A DNA stretch of 42,501 bases from Lysinibacillus telephonicus (lineage in GTDB: Bacteria; Bacillota; Bacilli; Bacillales_A; Planococcaceae). Of the stretch, positions 36,090-42,501 are shown piece by piece. The DNA is taken from assembly GCF_003966145.1 (NCBI RefSeq), contig NZ_RXNR01000035.1, forward strand, positions 1-42,501, written 5' to 3'. The notes below the pieces were generated by a model. It saw nothing but the letters and a program-made list of their open reading frames with translations. It did not search any database and was not told the origin of the DNA. The translations under genes were made by a program, and so were the position numbers. Position 1 is the first letter of the stretch. Each line of letters opens with the position of its first letter.

Positions 36090-36134
36090 TAACGAAAAAA
36101 CCTTATCCTAAAGAATGTGCTAGGATAAGGTTTT
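36090..36134 (-). terminator. Terminator of the thioesterase gene
   Basis: AAAACCTTATCCTA (36097-36110) pairs with TAGGATAAGGTTTT (36121-36134), followed on the minus strand by TTCGTTAATT. Confidence 0.8.
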
Positions 36135-36171
36135 GTAATGTCCAATATCGAAAAATTGCTTAAAAATTTAG

Positions 36172-36591
36172 TTATGTGTGTGCAATTTCTAAATATTTCG
36201 CTTCCCATTTAGGATCAACTTTACTTAAAGGATAAGGTCTAAAGTTATCCTTTTTCACTAATGTATGAACTGAAGTACCAGTTGCAGCAACTGATCCGTC
36301 TTCATGCAATATTTCATAGCCATATGTAGTGCGAAGCTTTGAATGTGATTCTACCCAAGTTCGAACAGTAGCTACTTGTCCATATCTCATTGCTTTCTTA
36401 TATTGAATCGATAGATCAAGTACTGGTGATAAGTAGCCTTGTTCCTCTAATCCGGCATAGTCAAACCCTAGATCTTGAATGAGTTTAGTACGCCCAATTT
36501 CCATCCAAACTAAATAGTTTGCATGATACACAACACCCATTTGATCTGTTTCTGCATAACGAATTTCTATCTGTTTTTCACTTACAAACAT
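36172..36591 (-). CDS. Acyl-CoA thioesterase, hotdog fold (YbgC/FadM type)
   Basis: A 139-residue hotdog-fold thioesterase. The start RYAETDQMGVVYHANYLVWM is the family signature with the catalytic Asp in ETDQMGVVYH. It would release CoA from short acyl-CoA esters in the cytoplasm; its substrate is not determined. The ATG at 36591 has AGAGGTG six to seven bases upstream and is preferred over the GTG at 36600. Monocistronic. Confidence 0.85.
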   Translation of the reverse strand: MFVSEKQIEIRYAETDQMGVVYHANYLVWMEIGRTKLIQDLGFDYAGLEEQGYLSPVLDLSIQYKKAMRYGQVATVRTWVESHSKLRTTYGYEILHEDGSVAATGTSVHTLVKKDNFRPYPLSKVDPKWEAKYLEIAHT

Positions 36592-36718
36592 TTTATTCAC
36601 CTCTAATTATTAGTATAGCGCAATAACTGTTTTATTGGGATTTTTTTAAATGTCTTTGTATGTATCTTTATCAATTTTAATATTTAGGACCACTAGTCTT
36701 TACAAAAAAATTTAAATT

Positions 36719-37141
36719 CTATCCTAATTCTTTTTTTAACTGTAATGCAAATTTTTCAATAGTTTCTCTATCTTGATATATCGTTATCCCGATGCCTGAT
36801 CCGGTAGATCTTCTACAATTAAATTCACCTGCGTCAATCCAAAATTGAAATCGATATATTTTATCATTAATTATTTCACTTTTATTTTCAAAAATCGAAA
36901 ATGAAAACGAAGGATCAGTTGCATCCCACACGCCACCTTTTAATAATTCATCCCAGTGATTAAAAATCAATTCATAAATCATCTCAACATCTTCTCTTAA
37001 GGTTAAAAATTCAAATTCTAATTGGTGTTCCCCGCTATTAAATATAATTTTTATTTTACTCGATAAGGACTCGACTTCTATTATTTTAAACTCCAAGCTA
37101 GTTTTAGAAGCCTTAAAAAATCTATCATTTAAAACTGGCAT
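36719..37141 (-). CDS. Hypothetical protein, possible immunity-like small protein
   Basis: A 140-residue acidic protein that I cannot assign. It alternates beta strands and has aromatic/acidic character (FEFLTLREDVEMIYELIFNH, WDATDPSFSFSIFENKS, YRFQFWIDAGEFN), with no signal peptide or membrane segment. The composition recalls single-domain immunity-type proteins found next to toxins, but no toxin gene is in the window, so this is speculation. A GGGGATGGG site lies before the ATG. The coding sequence is more AT-rich than its neighbours. No clear terminator follows. Confidence 0.55.
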   Translation of the reverse strand: MPVLNDRFFKASKTSLEFKIIEVESLSSKIKIIFNSGEHQLEFEFLTLREDVEMIYELIFNHWDELLKGGVWDATDPSFSFSIFENKSEIINDKIYRFQFWIDAGEFNCRRSTGSGIGITIYQDRETIEKFALQLKKELG

Positions 37142-37339
37142 TTATACCCATCCCCATTATTTGGTTTTTAATTTATATTAACACACAATTAAATAAAAGA
37201 ACCTAATGTGGATTGTTTATAAAGTCATAAAGCGATTTACACATATAAATATAAAAAATGTGAGAAACTAATGATAAGAAGGTTTATTATAGCCTATAGA
37301 ATATTTCCTTTCTAGCAATTCATTGGAAGTTATGGTAGC

Positions 37340-37747
37340 ATGAAAATCTATACAAATAAAGGACGTGAAATTAGCTTGATTAAAATTGAATTTCCAAAAC
37401 CCGATGTTGTCATTTATCAACGTAAACAAGAATTAAAAGAAGGCGATGTGCCAATTACACCTTTCCACGGATTTATAGATTTCCATAAAATTACTCGTGA
37501 TAAAGGCGGCATTTTCTTCTTTTATAATAAGGCAAACGAGCTGCTTTTTGTTGGAAAAGCACGGAAGATTCGTCAGCGTATTAAAAAACACTTCGAAGAT
37601 AATGTATCACCGATGAAAAATCATCGTGATGAAATTTATAAAATCGAAGTGTATGAAATTGAAGACCCAATGGAACGTGAAATATACGAAACCTACGCAA
37701 TTAATACATTCCGCGCAAAATATAATATTGATAAAGTGTTTTATTAA
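37340..37747 (+). CDS. GIY-YIG nuclease-fold protein
   Basis: A 135-residue protein with a C-terminal GIY-YIG domain (about 55-133). The GIY is GIF (57-59) and the YIG is FVG (70-72); the conserved Arg lies in KARKIRQRI (73-81) and the metal-binding Glu corresponds to E117 in the EREIYETYAINTFRAKYN stretch, with spacing to the final YN as in UvrC. It looks like the stand-alone UvrC N-terminal type often called nucleotide excision repair endonuclease. Loss of both Tyr hydroxyls makes catalysis uncertain. Shine-Dalgarno is weak (GGAAGT). Single gene with a bidirectional terminator. Confidence 0.78.
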   Translation: MKIYTNKGREISLIKIEFPKPDVVIYQRKQELKEGDVPITPFHGFIDFHKITRDKGGIFFFYNKANELLFVGKARKIRQRIKKHFEDNVSPMKNHRDEIYKIEVYEIEDPMEREIYETYAINTFRAKYNIDKVFY

Positions 37748-37752
37748 AATTC

Positions 37753-37790
37753 AAAAGCGAATCGAAAATAAATTTTCGACTCGCTTTTTT
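37753..37790. terminator. Bidirectional terminator between convergent genes
   Basis: AAAAGCGA-TCGAAAA pairs with TTTTCGA-TCGCTTTT, followed on the plus strand by TTTTATT. It closes the GIY-YIG gene and probably also the convergent gene ending at 37792. Confidence 0.8.
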
Positions 37791-37791
37791 A

Positions 37792-38379
37792 TTATTTTTC
37801 ATGCTCAAGCATTTGTGGTATTTGATTTAAATCATTCAGTATAAACTCTTTGTTTCTCATTACATCGTTAAACCATGAATCAATAGCTTTCATTATTTGT
37901 TCTTCAGGCGATTCTTTGTTTTCAATTGAATAAACTAAATAGTCGATTACCTTTGTTCTTTGTTCATAGAATTTAATTCGCATGTGGAAATCTCTATTAA
38001 CCTCAACTTTAAATATCTCTCCTAAACGCACAATTCCTGAATTGACATGCTGCTCTGCATATAAAGAAGAGCCCACTATAGCAATCTTCTGTGGAAAGGA
38101 GTAAGTTGTTTCTTCTTTAAAGTAAGATGCCATGAGGTTTTCTGTTTTTTTAACAATCAATAATAGCTGTTCTTTTTGCTCATATGTTAAGGATTGAGTT
38201 TTCTCAAATACTTGCACAATTGTATATGCTTCATCTAATAAAGATTTCGCTTTTTCAAAGCGTTCTGGATCATGAGGTTCGTTAAGCCTACGATAAATAG
38301 TTTCTGCAACAAATAGCCGCTGTAAATAGCCTGTTAATAAAATCATTCCGTTATATTGCTTCGTAGCTTTATTTGCCAT
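37792..38379 (-). CDS. Uncharacterised helical protein downstream of panF
   Basis: A 195-residue soluble, mainly helical, charged protein (MANKATKQYNGMILLTGYLQ, then a long Glu/Lys-rich helix to about 95, FPQKIAIVGSSLYAEQHVNS near 115-134 and helices to the end). I do not recognise the family. A frame opens at 38439, but the ATG at 38379 has GGAAAGGGG nine bases upstream and is chosen. It follows panF by 86 bases on the same strand without a clear terminator, so some co-transcription is possible. Confidence 0.6.
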   Translation of the reverse strand: MANKATKQYNGMILLTGYLQRLFVAETIYRRLNEPHDPERFEKAKSLLDEAYTIVQVFEKTQSLTYEQKEQLLLIVKKTENLMASYFKEETTYSFPQKIAIVGSSLYAEQHVNSGIVRLGEIFKVEVNRDFHMRIKFYEQRTKVIDYLVYSIENKESPEEQIMKAIDSWFNDVMRNKEFILNDLNQIPQMLEHEK

Positions 38380-38465
38380 ATGAAATGACCCCTTTCCAAG
38401 TTTTATTTTTTGAGCCATTTCCCTCAAGAAAGTTCCCAATTAAATTTGAAGAGATTAATTAAAAG

Positions 38466-39908
38466 TTAGATGTTCTCAAGTTCTGACTTTTGATGAGTTG
38501 CAAGACTTACAATAACAAAAACGATACAGGAAACCAATACAGGTATCGTTACAGTATGCATCCCAAAAATATGCGGAGATAATCGATCAATAGAAATATA
38601 CAAAACTAGGCCGGTAATCATGGAAGCAATAGCTCCATATTTATTTGCTTTTTTCCAATAAAGTCCAAATACAACTGACCATAAAAAGGCAGACTCCAAA
38701 CCACCAAATGCAAATAAATTTAACCAAATTAAAAATTCAGGAGGCTTCATTGCGAAGAATACAACAGCTAGTCCTATTATTGTTGTAACCCAAAAACTTC
38801 TTGTCTTAATTTGCTTATCTGTCGCATTTGGGTGAATAAAATTTAAGTATAAATCCTTTACTACTGTTGAACTGACTAAAATAAGCAATGCATTAACAGT
38901 TGACATAATTGCAGCCATTGGAGCAGCAAGTACAATTCCAGCTAGTAACGGCGGCAATACTTCAAGTGTAAGCATAGGCATTACTTTATCACCAATTTCA
39001 ATTCCTGGTATTACCGGACGTGCAAGAACTCCGATTACATGCATCCCAAACATTATCGTTCCAATGCCAATTGTGCCTATAAGAATCGCGCGATGTAGAC
39101 TTTTTGAATCTTTATAACTCATAGCACGAACTGCAATTTGTGGTAATCCTACTACACCAAGACCAATTAATATCCAAAAAGTGGAAACATAAAGTGGCGT
39201 AAGTGATCCATCAGATCCAAAAGGAGACAGCATCTGTGGGTTTTCATTTACTAGGGAATTCATAATATTATCTAATCCCCCACCTGCTATAATTGTTCCG
39301 ATTAATAAAATAATTGTTCCAATTAGCATAACTGACCCTTGCATTGCATCTGTTAATGCTACTGCACGAAATCCGCCGATAATAACATATATTAGTACTG
39401 TCACCGCAAAAATAAGCAGCGCCACTGTATAACTTAAGCCAGTCAACGATTCAATTAATCTTGCTCCCCCAACCCATTGAGCAGTCATGGAAGCAAATAG
39501 AAATACAATAATGCTGATTGCAGAAAGTACTACTACAGTATTACTTTCATATCTTTTTTTAAGAAAATCTATTAATGTAATCGCTTCATAACGACGTGAG
39601 AGGATGGCAAATTTTTTACCTAATATCATTAATACAAAATATCCCGCTGGCAGCTGTGCCATTGCAAGTAAAACCCAGCCTAAACCTAAGTTGTAAGACA
39701 CACCAGGTCCACCAATAAAGCTTGAAGCACTGCCATATGTAGCCATCATAGTCATAGCTAATAGAAAGCCGCCCATTTCACGACCGCCTAGAAAATATTC
39801 CTGTAAAAAGGATTTGGATAAGCGTACATGTTTGTTAGCCCAAAAGCCTATACAAAAAATAATAATTAAAAAAATCAAAAGTGGGATAATCACTTGCCAA
39901 TGAATCAT
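38466..39908 (-). CDS. panF: Sodium/pantothenate symporter PanF
   Basis: A 480-residue sodium:solute symporter with about 13 membrane helices. Family landmarks are EYFLGGREMGGFLLAMTMMA (35-55), TYGSASSFIGGPGVSYN (about 57-73), YVIIGGFRAVALTDAMQG (about 172-190) and AAPMAAIMSTVNALLILVSS (about 335-354). PanF rather than PutP is supported by the preceding yhdT gene, a pairing also known from Escherichia coli. It would import pantothenate, the coenzyme A precursor, with Na+. The ATG at 39908 overlaps the yhdT stop by four bases. Confidence 0.9.
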   Translation of the reverse strand: MIHWQVIIPLLIFLIIIFCIGFWANKHVRLSKSFLQEYFLGGREMGGFLLAMTMMATYGSASSFIGGPGVSYNLGLGWVLLAMAQLPAGYFVLMILGKKFAILSRRYEAITLIDFLKKRYESNTVVVLSAISIIVFLFASMTAQWVGGARLIESLTGLSYTVALLIFAVTVLIYVIIGGFRAVALTDAMQGSVMLIGTIILLIGTIIAGGGLDNIMNSLVNENPQMLSPFGSDGSLTPLYVSTFWILIGLGVVGLPQIAVRAMSYKDSKSLHRAILIGTIGIGTIMFGMHVIGVLARPVIPGIEIGDKVMPMLTLEVLPPLLAGIVLAAPMAAIMSTVNALLILVSSTVVKDLYLNFIHPNATDKQIKTRSFWVTTIIGLAVVFFAMKPPEFLIWLNLFAFGGLESAFLWSVVFGLYWKKANKYGAIASMITGLVLYISIDRLSPHIFGMHTVTIPVLVSCIVFVIVSLATHQKSELENI

Positions 39909-40168
39909 AGGTGCTCCTCCTCATCGTCAAATGGAATATCTTTGAAAAACAATTTGATTGCAAGCCAAATAAGGACAATCATAAAAATAGTGCCCGCAAA
40001 ACAGCTATAGAAAAACCAGGCAGGAAAACCAAAAACATACGTATATTCAGTTGGATTACCTGAACCCAAACCATAGGCAAACCCAAACCAAATTGCGAAA
40101 TTAATCACGACAAGCACTATACCAATCAATGCTTCACGGTTTGCAATTTTAAAACGTTTATCTTGCAA
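39905..40168 (-). CDS. yhdT: YhdT-family (DUF997) small membrane protein
   Basis: An 87-residue protein with two membrane helices (about 13-33 and 47-73), a FGFPAWFFYSC motif between them and an acidic cytoplasmic tail (DDEEEH), as in the DUF997/YhdT family. It is encoded before panF in many bacteria and may help that symporter; its function is not established. TTG start at 40168 with AAAGGATG about eight bases upstream. Four-base overlap with panF. Confidence 0.85.
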   Translation of the reverse strand: MQDKRFKIANREALIGIVLVVINFAIWFGFAYGLGSGNPTEYTYVFGFPAWFFYSCFAGTIFMIVLIWLAIKLFFKDIPFDDEEEHL

Positions 40169-40388
40169 CCTATTTCATCCTTTCATTTCCTAAAAACTTT
40201 TATAGAATTTATTCACTTTTCTATCATACTTTGTCACATATAGAAATGGAAGATTTTCTAATAAGTTCATTTCTTTCTCATTTTGTTACGAAATACGTAA
40301 AACATTGAACAAACAGAGTATTTATTTTTTTCATTTAATATAATTTGATATACTTATAGTGTAATTAGATAAATGGAGGAATTACTTA

Positions 40389-40850
40389 ATGAAAAAACTT
40401 TCAGCAATATTTATCGCCTTCACTTTAGCTTTCTCAAGTGTAGGAACAGTTATTCTTTTAGATGATGTTCAAACGGTAGAAGCAAAATCGTACAAGTCTG
40501 GAAAGAAAAGCTATAACAATAATACAGGTTCAAGTAACTATATGCAAAACAACGATTCCGGAACAAATTCAACAGTGAATAAATCCACTACTACAACAAA
40601 TAAATCGAATACTAGCACTACAAAAGCGGGCGGCTTCACAACTGGCGGTCTTATGAAAGGCTTATTTGTTGGTGGTATAGCTGGGCTGCTATTTGGTAGT
40701 CTATTCTCGGATATGGGGTTAATCGGTAATATTTTAGGATTTGCAATTAATGCATTTGCTATTATTTTCATCGTATTTATTTGTATAAAAATTTATCAAA
40801 TGTTGACTCGTAGAAAGAATAAAGAGGTAACAGACACTTGGAAAAGATAA
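40389..40850 (+). CDS. Secreted/membrane-anchored protein with Ser/Thr/Asn-rich region
   Basis: A 153-residue protein. A signal peptide (1-32) ends in a good cleavage site after VEA. Residues 33-78 are low complexity, dominated by Asn, Ser and Thr. Then a Gly-rich hydrophobic stretch (GGLMKGLFVGGIAGLLFGSL) and a membrane helix (about 116-137) are followed by a basic tail. This layout recalls the N-terminal half of Tim44-like membrane proteins but the lipid-binding domain is absent. Function unknown. GGAGG lies about ten bases before the ATG. It overlaps the YxcD-like gene by 13 bases, so the two proteins are probably coupled. Confidence 0.75.
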   Translation: MKKLSAIFIAFTLAFSSVGTVILLDDVQTVEAKSYKSGKKSYNNNTGSSNYMQNNDSGTNSTVNKSTTTTNKSNTSTTKAGGFTTGGLMKGLFVGGIAGLLFGSLFSDMGLIGNILGFAINAFAIIFIVFICIKIYQMLTRRKNKEVTDTWKR

Positions 40851-41131
40851 CATTATCAGAACAAGAAGTAATTAATGCACTTTGTTTGTTTCATGCAAAG
40901 TTTAGAAATGTAGAACCACAAGCTGTTGAAGTCGAATTAATGTATGACGATGCTTCAGGGTTTACTGCTGAAGCTTATGTAAATGGACAAATGGATTTTT
41001 ATAATACAGTTAATTTTATTACAGCTATTCGTTTATATATTGATGAACAATTAAATCGTGATTCTATATCAGCACGTATTGTTTTAGACTTGCATGATGA
41101 TGAAGGAATTATTGCGAATATTGAGTGGTAA
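40838..41131 (+). CDS. YxcD-like (DUF2653) protein
   Basis: A 97-residue cytoplasmic protein matching the DUF2653/YxcD type: SEQEVINALCLFHAKFRNVE at the start, then VEVELMYDDASGFTAEAYVN and an amphipathic end with IVLDLHDDEGIIANIEW. Function unknown. TTG start at 40838 with AGAGGT about nine bases upstream, inside the end of the preceding gene. Confidence 0.78.
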   Translation: MEKITLSEQEVINALCLFHAKFRNVEPQAVEVELMYDDASGFTAEAYVNGQMDFYNTVNFITAIRLYIDEQLNRDSISARIVLDLHDDEGIIANIEW

Positions 41132-41145
41132 TAAATTACTTACTG

Positions 41146-41186
41146 AAAGAGGGGATCAAAAACTTATCATTTTTGGTCCCCTCTTT
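41146..41186 (+). terminator. Terminator of the YxcD-like operon
   Basis: A long stem AAAGAGGGGA...TCCCCTCTTT (41146-41155 with its partner near 41177-41186, extended by CAAAAA/TTTTTG) lies 15 bases past the stop at 41131, followed by ATTGTTATTTT. Confidence 0.8.
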
Positions 41187-41333
41187 ATTGTTATTTTCTT
41201 TCTGTTTCTGTGAAAATACTTGAAAATCTTTAGTATAAACAGCATTTTTCCAGTATTTAAACATTGATTGATTATTATGAAACATATTACAACTCGTCTA
41301 TTTGCTTATTAACCTAGTACATAGTATCAATCC

Positions 41334-41352
41334 TATTAGGTTAAACCTAATA
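41334..41352. repeat. Perfect 9-bp inverted repeat, operator-like
   Basis: TATTAGGTT-A-AACCTAATA, with a related AACCTAGTA just upstream (41311-41319). It lies between two terminators, away from any promoter of the flanking genes. Confidence 0.5.
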
Positions 41353-41409
41353 CCCTTCATTGGATTTACATACTGGAATTTCATAACATCTACAAGAACA
41401 ATGATTTAT

Positions 41410-41444
41410 CATCAAAAAAACCAGCTCCGTGAGGATACTGGTTT
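41410..41444 (-). terminator. Terminator of the nitroreductase gene
   Basis: AAACCAG (41418-41424) pairs with CTGGTTT (41438-41444), with inner TCC/GGA; on the minus strand TTTTTTTGATG follows. Confidence 0.8.
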
Positions 41445-41463
41445 AAAATTATTTCATAATTAA

Positions 41464-42063
41464 TTACTTGTAAAATTTCACACGATCCTCAAGTGGTTGG
41501 AATTCCTTTTCACCTGGTGTAGCTGTTGGATTACCAAATGGCATTTGTGCAATAAGCTTCCAATTATCAGGGATGTTCCATTCTTTTTTCACTTCATCAT
41601 CGATTAGCGGATTATAGTGTTGTAAAGATGCACCTAATCCTTCTGCTTCTAATGCTGCCCATACAACTAATTGATGCATACCTGATGCTTGGTTTGACCA
41701 AATTGGAAAGTTTTCAGCATATAAAGCAAATTGTTCTTGAAGTGATTTAACTATTGCTTCATCTTCGAAGAATAAAACAGTCCCATAACCAGCTTTAAAA
41801 GAATCCATTTTTTGTTGAGTTCCTGAAAAATTTCCTTCTCCAACTACTTTTTTTAATGTTTCAGTTGTAATATCCCATAATTTATTATGTGCTTCACCTG
41901 ATAATACAACTAAACGTGCAGATTGAGAATTGAAAGCTGACGGGGTGAATTTTACAGCAAATTCTACAATTTCTTTAATTCTTTCTTCTGATACTTGTAC
42001 ATCTTTATTAATCCCATAGTAAGAACGTCTTTCTTTAAGTACAGTGTAAAAATCTTTCTTCAT
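41464..42063 (-). CDS. Nitroreductase-family FMN oxidoreductase
   Basis: A 199-residue FMN-dependent nitroreductase of the YdgI/Hbn-like branch. The FMN-binding start is ERRSYYGI (11-18); SAFNSQSARLVVL (about 43-55) and GLGASLQHYNP (about 142-152) match conserved segments. It would reduce nitroaromatics or quinones with NAD(P)H. AGGAGG lies eight bases before the ATG. Monocistronic. Confidence 0.85.
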   Translation of the reverse strand: MKKDFYTVLKERRSYYGINKDVQVSEERIKEIVEFAVKFTPSAFNSQSARLVVLSGEAHNKLWDITTETLKKVVGEGNFSGTQQKMDSFKAGYGTVLFFEDEAIVKSLQEQFALYAENFPIWSNQASGMHQLVVWAALEAEGLGASLQHYNPLIDDEVKKEWNIPDNWKLIAQMPFGNPTATPGEKEFQPLEDRVKFYK

Positions 42064-42501
42064 AATTTACTTCCTCCTAAATTTTCATTAAATTACTTGT
42101 ACGCTCTTTAGTAGAATTGTTCATCCACATACTTGGCTCCTATAGTAATATTCCTCTTATTTTTTAAAATAATACTACGATAGAACACCTTTTTTCTGTG
42201 AAGCACACTTTTATTTAGGGCGTAATATAAAATGTCTTACTATTTCATCTTGTATTGGTTGCCTACTTTTTTGCAGAATTTGGACGATTTAATCCAATAT
42301 GGTAAGCGTTATAAGTGAAAATATTGCTTAGAATCACTCTTCATTTTGCAATCAATGGAAAACCGTTCACTTTACTTTTATGGTTCTATGTCAAATGTTG
42401 GGGTGAAGTGATATTACACGGCACCCCGATTATCCTAAATGAACCCCAATTTTCTTATATAAATTATTTAATAAAATTTTCGCTTTAAAGTGTTCATAGC
42501 T
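42064..42501. other. Right-end intergenic region, possible IS terminus
   Basis: No gene in the last 438 bases. From 42382 a GGTTCTATG-TCAAATGTTGGGGTG stretch begins, resembling the terminal inverted repeat of some ISL3-type elements, but this is recollection, not a search. Two alternative stems are possible: GGGGTG (42400-42405) with CACCCC (42422-42427), or TTGGGGT (42398-42404) with ACCCCAA (42443-42449). The left portion contains only AT-rich sequence where the nitroreductase promoter should lie. Confidence 0.3.

Larger units (their letters stand above)
41132..41463. other. Intergenic region between convergent genes
   Basis: 332 bases. It holds a terminator for each flank (41146-41186 and 41418-41444) and, between them, the isolated palindrome at 41334-41352. 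No gene or RNA is recognised. Confidence 0.5.

Noticed and set aside
57-42449. GAACCCCAA near both window ends (57-65 and 42441-42449) as possible ends of one large element
   Set aside because: The left copy lies inside the transposase-like reading frame, and nine bases shared by two edges of an arbitrary window is not evidence.

Overview
The window comes from a low-GC, spore-forming member of the Bacillales. A complete gerA-type germinant receptor operon, an S-box (SAM-I) riboswitch in front of metA, Bacillus-style Shine-Dalgarno sites with many TTG and GTG starts, and AT-rich intrinsic terminators after most units all support this. Gene content (Mqo, YhdT-PanF, YxcD-like protein, MetA of the acetyl type) fits the Lysinibacillus/Solibacillus group, but that placement is inference. 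I see no rRNA, tRNA, CRISPR array or intact mobile element. The left edge carries the last codons of what looks like an IS110-type transposase.

Layout. 1-3.4 kb: IS remnant, DUF2798 membrane protein, flavodoxin-like reductase, 3-hydroxyacyl-CoA dehydrogenase and a DUF1906 glycoside-hydrolase-like protein. 3.5-8.4 kb (minus): gerAA-gerAB-gerAC followed, after a strong terminator, by a VanW-family gene. 8.6-18.1 kb (minus): a large signalling block with a methyl-accepting chemotaxis protein, a CheR methyltransferase, a hybrid histidine kinase with two receiver domains, a REC-GGDEF-EAL-LuxR-HTH protein and a double-PAS protein. The kinase, CheR and the c-di-GMP protein look like one operon. 18.1-19.9 kb: an AT-rich, gene-poor stretch with a divergent pair of small Xre-type regulators and a clear operator-like structure.

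20-26.3 kb: an HSL-like hydrolase with a small partner ORF, a PAP2 phosphatase, a large permease, an Rrf2 regulator with a thioredoxin-reductase-like flavoprotein, and an MBL hydrolase. 26.3-29.6 kb: an ECF sigma factor with a DUF4179 membrane partner, then metA under an S-box. 29.6-34.2 kb: an unusual 1258-residue SF1 helicase with a roughly 600-residue coiled-coil-rich insertion between its Walker motifs, in an operon with an unrecognised 253-residue protein. 34.4-42.1 kb: mqo, a thioesterase, an unknown protein, a GIY-YIG nuclease, an unknown protein, yhdT-panF, a secreted/membrane protein with a YxcD-like partner, and a nitroreductase.

For follow-up, the best candidates for undescribed biology are the helicase plus its small partner (29626-34182) and the CheR/hybrid-kinase/c-di-GMP/DNA-binding operon (10910-17125), in which one polypeptide appears to join phospho-input, c-di-GMP turnover and DNA binding. 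Neither is proven to be a new system from sequence alone.
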